DNA of 9,000 bases from Gammaproteobacteria bacterium (GCA_030613605.1 JAUWLO010000075.1:1-9000), one strand, 5' to 3'. Shown: positions 1 through 7,647, counted from the first letter of the stretch. Notes: generated by a model from the letters alone, not told the origin. Translations and numbers: made by a program.

Positions 1-3
1 AAG

Positions 4-27
4 AAAAGGGCCCCGAAGGGCCCTTTT
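4..27 (-). terminator. Rho-independent terminator after actF
   Basis: Perfect 10-bp inverted repeat: AAAAGGGCCC at 4-13 and GGGCCCTTTT at 18-27. Read on the minus strand, the loop is TTCG closed by a C-G pair, the exceptionally stable C(UUCG)G tetraloop. The stem starts about 23 nt past the actF stop and ends in a T-rich run (TTTTCTT). On the plus strand it is also followed by five T, so it could work in both directions. It marks the end of the ACIII operon and argues that no further gene is co-transcribed efficiently. Confidence 0.93.
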
Positions 28-50
28 TGCACACTATTTAGTAAGGAAAA

Positions 51-1085
51 TCAGGCCCTGACCAGGCCGTATTTGGTCATGGTTGTTTTCACCGAGAACC
101 AGCCTACAACGATAACAGCCAGAGTCACCAGCACATCGATAATGGACGTCATCGGAATATGGTAAAACTCCGGTGATACCGATCCGGATATCCACGTGTA
201 ACGCTCAATCCAGGTGCCCAGCAATATACTGGCGCCTACAAACATGATGACATTGGGATTGTGGCGGTTAGGCGTCCATACGGAAAAGGTGAGAAATGGT
301 ATAAAAAACTTCAATACCAGGAAGGTCCACCACAGTGGCGCCAATTCATTCAACATCATGTTGTCGAAACGATGCATCTCTTCCGGCAAGCGGCCATACC
401 ACATGATGAGGTACTGGGTGAAATAGAAATAGGTCCACAAAATCGTGAAGGCCAGCATCATTTGTGCAAGGTAGTTAAACACAAAGGGTTTGTAGGGCTT
501 AGTCACTTTTCCAGAGCGGTGTAACATAATCAGCACGATGGCAAAAAATGCCAGGAAAAAGTGAAACATACTGACAAACTGGTAAACACCATAACTTGCG
601 CTGTGCCAGCCTGGAATCATTGTCATCTCAAAATCCCAGGCAATCATTGTACCGTACAGCACATACACCCCAGGAATGACCAGGGCGATATTACGGAAAG
701 TACGGTGGACTTTTGGGTCATCACTAATGTCCGTTTTGTGTTGATACTTAATAAACAAACCAAAGAATCCCGCTACCACCAAAAAGCCAGCGATTTGGCG
801 ACCCACCAAAAACGTATAATTATGCCAACCGCTTAAATGGCTACCTTCATCATGCGCATCTGCAAGCCACTGAAAAGTATTTTCACCACCATATAACAGT
901 AGCAACAACATAACGCCTGCTAGCGGGAACAAGCCCGCAAAAGATACCGCAAAGTAACGAACCTGGAATCGCCATTTCCCATTAGCCAAATGCAGGATAG
1001 ACGCAAAGGTCACACCTGCCAGTGCCAGATACAGCACGACCAGAAAATTTGTGGTCAACACAGACCAGCTGCCAAAATTCTCCAT
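51..1085 (-). CDS. actF: ACIII subunit ActF, NrfD-like integral membrane protein
   Basis: Second NrfD-family (polysulfide reductase-like) membrane subunit of Alternative Complex III, 344 aa. It is paralogous to ActC and thought to contribute to proton translocation without contacting the iron-sulfur clusters directly. About nine hydrophobic segments are visible (roughly residues 10-32, 43-66, 89-112, 130-150, 167-188, 202-228, 250-268, 277-294, 312-333). Shared motifs with ActC include IPGWH (157-161; ActC has MPGWH), a WYG after helix 6, and an ILHL plus a basic WR segment (30-39). The start is firm: an in-frame TAA lies two codons upstream of the ATG, and an AGGGG ribosome site precedes it. 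The first helix aligns with ActC helix 2, so an equivalent of ActC helix 1 seems absent. It is the last operon gene, 27 nt after actE and directly before the terminator. The assignment rests on family motifs and operon position. Confidence 0.93.
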   Translation of the reverse strand: MENFGSWSVLTTNFLVVLYLALAGVTFASILHLANGKWRFQVRYFAVSFAGLFPLAGVMLLLLLYGGENTFQWLADAHDEGSHLSGWHNYTFLVGRQIAGFLVVAGFFGLFIKYQHKTDISDDPKVHRTFRNIALVIPGVYVLYGTMIAWDFEMTMIPGWHSASYGVYQFVSMFHFFLAFFAIVLIMLHRSGKVTKPYKPFVFNYLAQMMLAFTILWTYFYFTQYLIMWYGRLPEEMHRFDNMMLNELAPLWWTFLVLKFFIPFLTFSVWTPNRHNPNVIMFVGASILLGTWIERYTWISGSVSPEFYHIPMTSIIDVLVTLAVIVVGWFSVKTTMTKYGLVRA

Positions 1086-1112
1086 TAACTGTTACCCCTT
1101 TTCATATATTCT

Positions 1113-1718
1113 TTACTTAACTGGCCATTCAATAGATTTAACTGCCGCAGCCGCAGCTGCATCAGCCTTTTTGGCCTCTACGATCATGCCAGTTTTAACG
1201 TAGTTCACGACATGCCAGCGTTCTTCTACCGTTAAATCATTGGAACCACCCTGCTCATTAGGTACGCCATACGCTGGCATGACATAGCTACCAAAGGAGA
1301 TCGTTCCCCACAACCACCCTTCCGTTAATGATTTCTGCACATAATCATCAGTAAGATCGATAGCACCGATCTTTTGGCTGATCGGGGAATCAGCCTTACC
1401 AGCCAAACCATGACAGGCCGAACAATATATTCTGAATAATGTGCGTCCTTTCTTAATGGATTCTGCAGTGGCCATAACTGGATTCACCAGGTTTTTAGCT
1501 TCATCACGATTTGCCACCTTGGTAGGAATACCCATTACCGGCACCGAGCGCGATGGAAATGGTGTCATCACCCCTTCCTGCGGCTTAATGCTCGGTTGAT
1601 TCATCATGTCCTGCGACCAGGGCCAGGCCAACGCCACAGACGGCATCGCCAAAACCACCAAAATTACACACAACTTTTTCATTTCACGACTCATCACGCA
1701 GTTGATTGAATAATTCAT
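1113..1718 (-). CDS. actE: ACIII subunit ActE, monoheme cytochrome c
   Basis: Periplasmic monoheme c-type cytochrome of ACIII, the likely exit point for electrons coming from ActA; 201 aa as called. The heme site is CSACH (C99, C102, H103), and the probable axial Met is M147 in the VMPAYG motif usual for this family. There is a hydrophobic N-terminal export segment from M13 (MKKL...) to about A31, with an ALA-type cleavage site before W32; no lipobox is visible. The tail is Ala-rich (about 182-192). The ATG at 1718 overlaps the actD stop as ATGA and has an AGAGG ribosome site about 8 nt upstream, supporting translational coupling. Starting at M13 (1682) would give a more classical signal peptide but lacks a clear ribosome site, so the exact start is uncertain by 12 residues. 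The gene sits between actD and actF, as is typical. Confidence 0.93.
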   Translation of the reverse strand: MNYSINCVMSREMKKLCVILVVLAMPSVALAWPWSQDMMNQPSIKPQEGVMTPFPSRSVPVMGIPTKVANRDEAKNLVNPVMATAESIKKGRTLFRIYCSACHGLAGKADSPISQKIGAIDLTDDYVQKSLTEGWLWGTISFGSYVMPAYGVPNEQGGSNDLTVEERWHVVNYVKTGMIVEAKKADAAAAAAVKSIEWPVK

Positions 1719-2242
1719 TGAACAACCTCTTCTCGAATTTCCAATACCTTGTGCTTTTGAAAAAGCTCTTTTACTGGCTCATCAAGGCTGCCATCGATTT
1801 CAACAATAATCGCCACCTGATCCAGGCTGACTTTTTCGCTGTACAACGCACTGCGTTTTTTAAGCAAGCCTGACAAAAATAGGAAAGCAAAAAACGTAAA
1901 CCACACACCAAAAAAGATCAGCATCTCGTACATCAAAGTAAAATTCGATGGCAATGGAATTACTGCTTTACCACCTTGTGGCTGCACCAGGAAAGTCGCC
2001 TGTGCGCCTGACAAAAACAGGAAACCAAACGTCACGCCAAAAATGGCACCAAACAAAGTGAATTTTTGAATGTGTACTGGCCGATCGCCCAATATTTCCT
2101 CAACTTCCGGGTGTTCGATGGGAGACGTCATAGTGACATTATCAACCGTTAGTCCCGGCACTGCATTGCGGCGAATGTCCGCAATGGCATCATGCGCCTC
2201 TTCAAAATCGCTAAACAAACCCATTATTCTTTTTTTACTCAT
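1715..2242 (-). CDS. actD: ACIII subunit ActD, DUF3341 membrane protein
   Basis: Small membrane subunit of ACIII with no cofactor-binding motif, 175 aa, the usual size for DUF3341 proteins. A soluble N-terminal domain (about 1-58, starting MGLFSDFEEAHDAI) is followed by two transmembrane helices (about 61-83 and 104-127) joined by a short loop, then a soluble C-terminal segment (about 132-175). Both soluble parts are expected on the cytoplasmic side. In known ACIII structures ActD packs against the ActC/ActF core and has a mainly structural role. The ATG follows the actC stop directly (TAAATG), with a strong GGAGGG ribosome site inside the end of actC. Its own stop overlaps the actE start as ATGA. 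Both junctions suggest coupled translation and matched subunit amounts. Confidence 0.94.
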   Translation of the reverse strand: MSKKRIMGLFSDFEEAHDAIADIRRNAVPGLTVDNVTMTSPIEHPEVEEILGDRPVHIQKFTLFGAIFGVTFGFLFLSGAQATFLVQPQGGKAVIPLPSNFTLMYEMLIFFGVWFTFFAFLFLSGLLKKRSALYSEKVSLDQVAIIVEIDGSLDEPVKELFQKHKVLEIREEVVQ

Positions 2243-3655
2243 TTACGCACCCTCCCCGCCAGTCGTTTGAGTTACCGGTTTTGAATGGTCAGTCATGCGC
2301 GCCAGATCTTCTTCACCCGCAGATCGTTTGCGATGGAAGACCATTTCCTTCACCTCATACATGGATACCGACGGAAACACTTTAACGAATATCAGGAACA
2401 ACATACCGAACCAGCCGAAACTACCAAACACGATAGCCCACTCAATAATGCTGCCATACATGACATCCCATTGGTGTGGTTCTTGTGACATAGACAGTGT
2501 CGGCGCCACAATCATCCAGCGTTCGAAGAACATGCCCAGATTCAAGAACAATGAGACCACAAACATGGTGGGCATGTGTCGGCGCAATTTTTGAAATGCC
2601 AGAGTAAACGGCAGCACGGATCCACAGAAAATCATGGTCCAGAATATCGGCGCATAAGGACCAGTCGCCTTGGCAATCAGCAACTCTTTGTTATACATAT
2701 CGTGGCCATACCAGATGGAAGCGAACTCAATCAGGTTCAGGTAAGTCCACACCATGGCAATCGCAAAAGTCAGCTTGCAGGTTTTTTCCATGATTGCCAG
2801 CGTCATGTAATCCTCAAAACGGAAGAAATACCGCAGCAATATAAATAAGGTGATGATAGCCGCACAGCCAGAGTACAACGCACCCGCCACAAAATAAGGA
2901 GGGAAGCTGGTGATGTGCCAACCTGGCATAATCGACATCGCAAAGTCAGCGGAGACGATTGAGTGCACCGATACCGCTAATGGAATCAGGAAACAGGCCA
3001 TCAATAAATAAATTTTGCGGAAGTGACGCCATTGTCTGTCACTACCCACCCAGCCCAGCGACAAAACGGTATACAATTTTTTACGCCAGCCAGAGGTGTT
3101 ATCACGGCAGATAGCCAAATCAGGAATCATGCCCACAAACAGGAACAACATGGACGCGGTAAGATAGGTACTAATGGCGAACGCATCCCACACCAACGGT
3201 GAACGGAAGTTAGGCCAATGGCCACGATCACTGACATAAGGCAGCACCCAGTACAGGTTCCAGACACGCCCCAGATGAATCATCGGGAACAGACCCGCGG
3301 TCAACAACGAGAATGTGGTCATCGCCTCGGCAAACCGGTATATCGGTTTACGCCAGTCGGCATGGATCAAATGCAAGATGGCCGACAATAAAGTACCGGA
3401 GTGGCTCATGCCAATCCAGAATACGAAAGCCGCAATGTACATATCCCACATATGTGGATTATTCAGATTGGCCGTACCCATACCTTCGGTGTACTGAATG
3501 TATTCCGCCAGCACAGCACAGGCCACCATTGCAACACACACCGCCAGCGTTACCCAAAAGGCAGGACGTGGGTTTTCCATACTCTCCAACACATCCGTGT
3601 TGATTTTGGCCCACGCAATCTGTTCGTTAATATCTTTTTCTGTAACCATTGTCAT
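2243..3655 (-). CDS. actC: ACIII subunit ActC, NrfD-like quinol-oxidising membrane protein
   Basis: Main integral membrane subunit of ACIII, NrfD/PsrC family, 470 aa. It is expected to form the quinol-oxidation site on the periplasmic side, next to the [3Fe-4S] cluster of ActB2, and part of the proton pathway. Ten hydrophobic segments fit the family (about 32-52, 72-96, 110-126, 153-175, 215-235, 251-276, 290-315, 333-354, 362-384, 402-425). Polar residues in or near membrane segments include GMSHSG (82-87), HL (127-128), VHS (230-232), D237 and PGWH (244-247), candidates for quinol and proton handling. The C-terminal tail (about 430-470) is hydrophilic. The start at 3655 has only a weak purine-rich ribosome site; a Met two codons later (3649) is possible. 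A 92-nt gap separates it from actB2, the longest inside the operon, whereas the next gene, actD, abuts it. Confidence 0.95.
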   Translation of the reverse strand: MTMVTEKDINEQIAWAKINTDVLESMENPRPAFWVTLAVCVAMVACAVLAEYIQYTEGMGTANLNNPHMWDMYIAAFVFWIGMSHSGTLLSAILHLIHADWRKPIYRFAEAMTTFSLLTAGLFPMIHLGRVWNLYWVLPYVSDRGHWPNFRSPLVWDAFAISTYLTASMLFLFVGMIPDLAICRDNTSGWRKKLYTVLSLGWVGSDRQWRHFRKIYLLMACFLIPLAVSVHSIVSADFAMSIMPGWHITSFPPYFVAGALYSGCAAIITLFILLRYFFRFEDYMTLAIMEKTCKLTFAIAMVWTYLNLIEFASIWYGHDMYNKELLIAKATGPYAPIFWTMIFCGSVLPFTLAFQKLRRHMPTMFVVSLFLNLGMFFERWMIVAPTLSMSQEPHQWDVMYGSIIEWAIVFGSFGWFGMLFLIFVKVFPSVSMYEVKEMVFHRKRSAGEEDLARMTDHSKPVTQTTGGEGA

Positions 3656-3659
3656 TCTT

Positions 3660-3687
3660 TTTCACCACAAAAGTTATTTCACCACAA
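3660..3687. repeat. Two 11-bp direct repeats in the actB2-actC gap
   Basis: TTTCACCACAA occurs at 3660-3670 and again at 3677-3687, a 17-bp period. Read along the operon, each copy is TTGTGGTGAAA, and the second ends 4 nt before the actC ATG, so it covers the ribosome-binding region. The repeats lie in the only sizeable gap between the large membrane-complex genes. They may be a local duplication, or a site controlling actC translation. Confidence 0.6.
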
Positions 3688-3747
3688 TCGTTTTTCGCTA
3701 CAGTCACCAGCGTTACGCTTTTTTTAAAAATACAGTTAAATATAAAG

Positions 3748-4590
3748 TTAAATATCTTCGCGCACTCGATCCAGGTACATTACCGATGGATCGACATTAA
3801 GCTCTTCAAATATACGGTAGCCGCGCAAATCCTTATCTTTCTTTGCAAGTTTGGTTTTTGCATACACACCACGCTCAACCTGATGTTTTTTCCATAATTT
3901 ACTCACCACGCTGTTTTCATCCATAGTGTCACCGAACACAATGGCTGATGTTGGACAAGCTTGTGCACATGCTGTCATTACCTCGCCGTCCTGTACCTCA
4001 CGATCTTCCATCTTCGCCTTGTCTTTGGCAGTACGGATACGTTGAACACAGAAAGTGCATTTTTCCATGACGCCTTTATCACGCACAGAAATATCTGGAT
4101 TAAGCTGTTGCTCCATTGGTTCTGGCCAGGCCGATTCGTAGTACGAATAAAAATTGAAATAACGCACACGGAACGGGCAGTTATTCGAACAATATCGTGA
4201 ACCGATACAGCGGTTATATACCTGCGCATTCAAACCATCTGGCGTGTGGTAGGTAGCAGCTACCGGGCAAACCGGTTCACAAGTTGCAGACCCACAGTGC
4301 TGACACATCATAGGCAGGAAGCTCGCGCCCTGCTCTGGATAATCTTTATCCTGCTGATCCCAGTAACGTTCAATACGCAACCAGTGCATGGCCTGACCTT
4401 TTTCAAACCTTTCTTTGCCAACCACGGCCAGATTATTTTCTGCATAACACGCCGTAGAACACGCATTACATCCATTACAGATATCAAGATTAATCGCCAT
4501 CGCCCAACGATGTTCGTAATCGTGATGACCACCTTCTTCAGAACCCTTACGGTAATCTGACCAATGATTAAGAATATTATCCAAGGACAT
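3748..4590 (-). CDS. actB2: ACIII subunit ActB2, four-cluster iron-sulfur protein
   Basis: Iron-sulfur subunit of ACIII, equivalent to the C-terminal half of fused ActB, 280 aa; it passes electrons from the quinol site at ActC towards the ActA hemes. Four ferredoxin-type ligand groups are visible: C38/C41/C44/C48, C96/C99/C104/C108, C128/S131/C134/C138 and C178/C181/C208/C212. The third group has Ser at the position of the second Cys (RCIGSRYC), which predicts one [3Fe-4S] and three [4Fe-4S] clusters, the pattern known for ACIII. The sequence has no Tat or Sec signal, although the protein is expected on the periplasmic face, so export together with ActB1 is inferred. The start lies 2 nt after the actB1 stop, with a strong GGAGGGG ribosome site within the end of actB1. 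The protein ends with a conserved-looking MYLDRVRED segment. Related DmsB/PsrB proteins share the fold, but the Ser substitution and the operon identify this as ACIII. Confidence 0.95.
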   Translation of the reverse strand: MSLDNILNHWSDYRKGSEEGGHHDYEHRWAMAINLDICNGCNACSTACYAENNLAVVGKERFEKGQAMHWLRIERYWDQQDKDYPEQGASFLPMMCQHCGSATCEPVCPVAATYHTPDGLNAQVYNRCIGSRYCSNNCPFRVRYFNFYSYYESAWPEPMEQQLNPDISVRDKGVMEKCTFCVQRIRTAKDKAKMEDREVQDGEVMTACAQACPTSAIVFGDTMDENSVVSKLWKKHQVERGVYAKTKLAKKDKDLRGYRIFEELNVDPSVMYLDRVREDI

Positions 4591-4592
4591 AA

Positions 4593-6812
4593 TTAAGACC
4601 CCTCCGTACGACGAAGCTGTTCAACCGGTACGGTCGCCACCAACTTACGCCCTGCCTGACTATCACCGGAACCTGTTCCCATGCGTACAATAGACAATGA
4701 GTCCGCCGGACCGACACTCTTCACAGTGACTCGCGTGCTATACATGGCCAGCTCACCTGTTTTGTTATCTGTGGTTGCATCCAGAATTTGCAGAGGATTT
4801 ACACCCAGACCCTTGGCATATCGCCCGTAAGCCTCATGCCCCTGCCCTAGCGGTACTGCCACCGCATCCACGTGCATACTTTTCAGTAAAACCACTCGCA
4901 ATGTGACTGAACCCTGCGCAGAACTCACTTCCACTAAATCAAGATTGCTAATGCCCAATTTTTCAGCGGTAGTTGGATGCATCTCCGCCCAGGAATCCCA
5001 AACCACTTTACTGATCTGATCTGGCGCTTCCTGCAACCAGGGAAGGTTGGCATGACGGCCATCGTACAAACCAAGGCGCGGAGATGGTACTAGTGTTAAG
5101 CCATCGGCATTTGCACTTTCGCTAACCGGGTCTGCAAATGAAACAACCGTTGACTTCAACTTGCCACCTGAGGAAGCGACATCAATCACTCCCTTCTGCA
5201 AGGTGTTGTTCCAGAATTCATTATTGTTGGTCGTATTATTCTTTACAGCTGCTGGCATTGCCGCAAAAGCATTACGCAAATAAGCATAATAATCTTCGAA
5301 CTTGCCATACTCATCGTTGTTACGCTGCTTGAGTAGACTCAACAAAATATCACCCAATCCTTTGGAGTCTTCATATAATTTTTCCATCAACGGTTGCTGC
5401 ACGTGAATGGCGCTGTTCTCTGACTGCTGCATCGGAACTTGCGTACCCCAATCTTCCAGGTAGGAGGCCACCGGCAATACAAGATCAGCAACTTCGGTAG
5501 TCTCATCCATGAACTGTGAAATCGCTACCTTGAAACCAACTTTATTCATGGCTTCATTCAGTTCTAATGCCTTTGGCGCGCTATAAACAGGATTGCTACC
5601 GTAAAAAACAACTGCGTCTAATTTTTCGGCTTTAGCCGCTTCCGCAAATGCCAACAGGTCGGCTGTACCACCCTGTTTTGCCATTAATTGCGGGAATGGG
5701 AACTGACCTGATGATTCGATGGTTTTGCCTACATTACCCAGAATATGGTTGAGCATCATCACGGCAGCAACTGATGCATAACCATGCGCATGGCCTTCAA
5801 CAGACGGTCCCGCCAACACCAGGCTTGGTGAGCGCTCAGTTAATAACTGAGCTACACGCTGGATACGATGCCCCGCCACACCAGTGATCTTTGCCACTTT
5901 AGAAATATCGTATTCGTCGATTAGCTTACGCACACCATTTGGAATACCGGCATCACTAACCTTAATTTTGTTTAACAACAAATTCGCCATGCCAAGAGCA
6001 AGAACACCTTCAGTACCCGGCTTAATCGGCAACCAAAGATCCGCACTACCACCAGTCAACGACATCTTGGATTCAATCTGCACTAACAAACCGCGCTCTT
6101 TCTTGGTGCGGAACTTTGCATACTGACCTGCATAATGAACAGGAGACAAACTCGCGCCCATAAAATCAGCGCCAAATGACACTACCATTGCAGCCTTATC
6201 AATACGCACTCGAGGATTCGCTTCGCCAAACATGTCACGATTAACTGCCTGCGAAACAGAGTTGTTTACCACTTCATGCACATAATGTTGTTTGGAACCC
6301 ATGGCATCCAGATGATTGGAAACCAGCGCTGACTGATGACCACTTATGGTGCCGGTGAACCAGGCAAAACGGTCGCCACTTACAGCGCCCAGCTTTTCCT
6401 GCAACAGGGCCATTGCATTGTCCCAGCTTGTTTCAGTCAAAGTATCGCCATTGCGAACCATTGGCTTGGTTACACGATCAGGACTGTAATGCCCCTGCAC
6501 GCCGGCCTGTCCCATCATGCAGATTTTACCGTTGTTCAATGAAGCTTCCGGGTTACCCTCCAGCTTTAATACACGACCTTCGCGGACACGGCCATGAATA
6601 GCACAACCTGCCGAGCACTGGGTGCACGTTGAGGCATACCAGACACCTACACCAGGTATTACGTATTCTTCCGGCATCAGGTAGGAAACAACTTCTTCTT
6701 TACCTTCTTCCAGCGTTATCGTGGTGGGAAGATCGCAACCAGTCAATGCTGCGCCAGCGCCACCCCAACCCATCGTTTTTAAAAAGTTTCTACGGTTCAT
6801 CGTTCCACTCAT
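4593..6812 (-). CDS. actB1: ACIII subunit ActB1, molybdopterin-oxidoreductase-like Tat lipoprotein
   Basis: Large periplasmic ACIII subunit (739 aa), equivalent to the N-terminal half of fused ActB. It has the fold of complex iron-sulfur molybdoenzymes (DMSO reductase family), but ACIII members are known not to bind molybdenum, so its role is structural. The N-terminus has a Tat motif NRRNFLK (6-12) and a lipobox LTGC with C26 as the lipidation site. C63, C66, C70 and C98 form a CxxCxxxC...C site like that of catalytic molybdoenzymes. A GQGHEAYGRYAKG motif (656-668), typical of ACIII, lies in the C-terminal molybdopterin-dinucleotide-binding-like domain. The chain ends after this domain and the iron-sulfur part is a separate gene, so this is the split form of ActB. 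The start at 6812 has a weak AAGAG site; M5 (6800) is an alternative that still keeps the whole Tat motif. It lies 61 nt after actA. Confidence 0.95.
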   Translation of the reverse strand: MSGTMNRRNFLKTMGWGGAGAALTGCDLPTTITLEEGKEEVVSYLMPEEYVIPGVGVWYASTCTQCSAGCAIHGRVREGRVLKLEGNPEASLNNGKICMMGQAGVQGHYSPDRVTKPMVRNGDTLTETSWDNAMALLQEKLGAVSGDRFAWFTGTISGHQSALVSNHLDAMGSKQHYVHEVVNNSVSQAVNRDMFGEANPRVRIDKAAMVVSFGADFMGASLSPVHYAGQYAKFRTKKERGLLVQIESKMSLTGGSADLWLPIKPGTEGVLALGMANLLLNKIKVSDAGIPNGVRKLIDEYDISKVAKITGVAGHRIQRVAQLLTERSPSLVLAGPSVEGHAHGYASVAAVMMLNHILGNVGKTIESSGQFPFPQLMAKQGGTADLLAFAEAAKAEKLDAVVFYGSNPVYSAPKALELNEAMNKVGFKVAISQFMDETTEVADLVLPVASYLEDWGTQVPMQQSENSAIHVQQPLMEKLYEDSKGLGDILLSLLKQRNNDEYGKFEDYYAYLRNAFAAMPAAVKNNTTNNNEFWNNTLQKGVIDVASSGGKLKSTVVSFADPVSESANADGLTLVPSPRLGLYDGRHANLPWLQEAPDQISKVVWDSWAEMHPTTAEKLGISNLDLVEVSSAQGSVTLRVVLLKSMHVDAVAVPLGQGHEAYGRYAKGLGVNPLQILDATTDNKTGELAMYSTRVTVKSVGPADSLSIVRMGTGSGDSQAGRKLVATVPVEQLRRTEGS

Positions 6813-6873
6813 AGTTAATTCGCTCTTTAATCTTTCTTAATATCCCGAATCTTGACGAAATACTGCCTGCCTT

Positions 6874-7488
6874 TTACTTATGGCATTTCCAACAATCGCC
6901 CGGCGCACCAAGCTCTTTATTTGCTATATGGCAACCAACACAAAAGCCCATATTCAATGGTTTCACTTTTTTCGCCACGGTCATATTTTCCAGCTCGCCA
7001 TGACAAAACGCGCAGACTTCTTTTACATTTTCCACAGGGAAGTCGCGATCAAAAACCAGCTTCTTCAAATGTATTTCGTGAGTGAAATGCACAAAGTCTG
7101 GTAAGTCATGCACTTTTTTCCAGGGCGGCGGGGTTTTGTTTGTCCAAAACTCTGTTAGTTTTTTGATGCGGGGTTTATCGGTAGCAATGACCTTATGACA
7201 CCCCATGCATTTACTGGTTGGCGGGATGCCGGCCACTTTGCTGCGACGCGCATAGGTATGGCAATACATGCAATTAATGCCATTGTCTTTTACATGTATG
7301 TTATGCGGAAATTCGATGGGCTGAGCAACATCCTCACCCTCGTGGGTGCCAGTGGGTGCATTCACATCGTATTTTGTGGCAATTGCTGCCGGTGCCAGCA
7401 ACAACGCTACCATGCCGAACACCCATGCAAGCACGAAACCTTTACGATGTTGCACATTCAGATTAGCGGAACGGTTATTTGCTGCCAT
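6874..7488 (-). CDS. actA: ACIII subunit ActA, pentaheme cytochrome c
   Basis: Multiheme cytochrome of ACIII and first gene of the operon, 204 aa. It should carry electrons from the iron-sulfur clusters of ActB2 to ActE or an external acceptor. Exactly five heme sites are visible: CMYCH (73-77), CMGCH (94-98), CAFCH (159-163), CVGCH (183-187) and CWKCH (199-203), matching the pentaheme count of ActA. Extra His residues in FPHNIH (61-65) and HFTHEIH (134-140) are likely distal heme ligands, giving a cytochrome c7-like, bis-His arrangement. One hydrophobic segment (about 18-38) follows a short basic N-terminus. It is probably an uncleaved anchor, as in known ActA, although cleavage after AIA is possible. 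A GAGGG ribosome site sits about 6 nt before the ATG. The protein ends one residue after the last heme motif. Confidence 0.95.
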   Translation of the reverse strand: MAANNRSANLNVQHRKGFVLAWVFGMVALLLAPAAIATKYDVNAPTGTHEGEDVAQPIEFPHNIHVKDNGINCMYCHTYARRSKVAGIPPTSKCMGCHKVIATDKPRIKKLTEFWTNKTPPPWKKVHDLPDFVHFTHEIHLKKLVFDRDFPVENVKEVCAFCHGELENMTVAKKVKPLNMGFCVGCHIANKELGAPGDCWKCHK

Positions 7489-7595
7489 TTCTACCCTCGA
7501 TACACTTATTTTATTATTCGTAAAGCTGCCTAGTTTGTATCGTTGCTATTCATTGCAACTAACTTACAGCAATCATGACAAAAAAATATCGGCCC

Positions 7596-7615
7596 TGTCA
7601 GCCAACGTTCTGACA
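7596..7615. repeat. Inverted repeat TGTCAG-N8-CTGACA
   Basis: TGTCAG (7596-7601) and CTGACA (7610-7615) flank an 8-nt spacer. Two further pairs extend the dyad after one mismatch (CC at 7593-7594 with GG at 7617-7618). It lies about 108 bp before actA and could be an operator or a leader hairpin. A further TGTCAG at 7765-7770 forms the arm of a smaller dyad, CTGA-TG-TCAG (7761-7770). Confidence 0.5.
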
Positions 7616-7647
7616 AGGTACGGTATTAATACGTCATTTGATTTTTT

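Noticed and set aside
3708..3727. AGCG-TTA-CGCT hairpin followed by T on the plus strand in the actB2-actC gap, as a terminator
   Set aside because: The stem is only 4 bp with a 3-nt loop, and the T run is on the strand opposite to the operon; it would split an operon encoding one complex.
3978..4229. Minus-strand open frame inside actB2 in another frame
   Set aside because: Shadow of actB2, whose 15 Cys cluster ligands make the true frame certain.
4593..6812. ActB1 as a catalytic molybdoenzyme (DMSO, polysulfide or formate type)
   Set aside because: The operon has pentaheme ActA, DUF3341 ActD, ActE and two NrfD-like genes, which is specific to ACIII, whose ActB does not bind molybdenum. 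The Cys site alone does not show catalysis.
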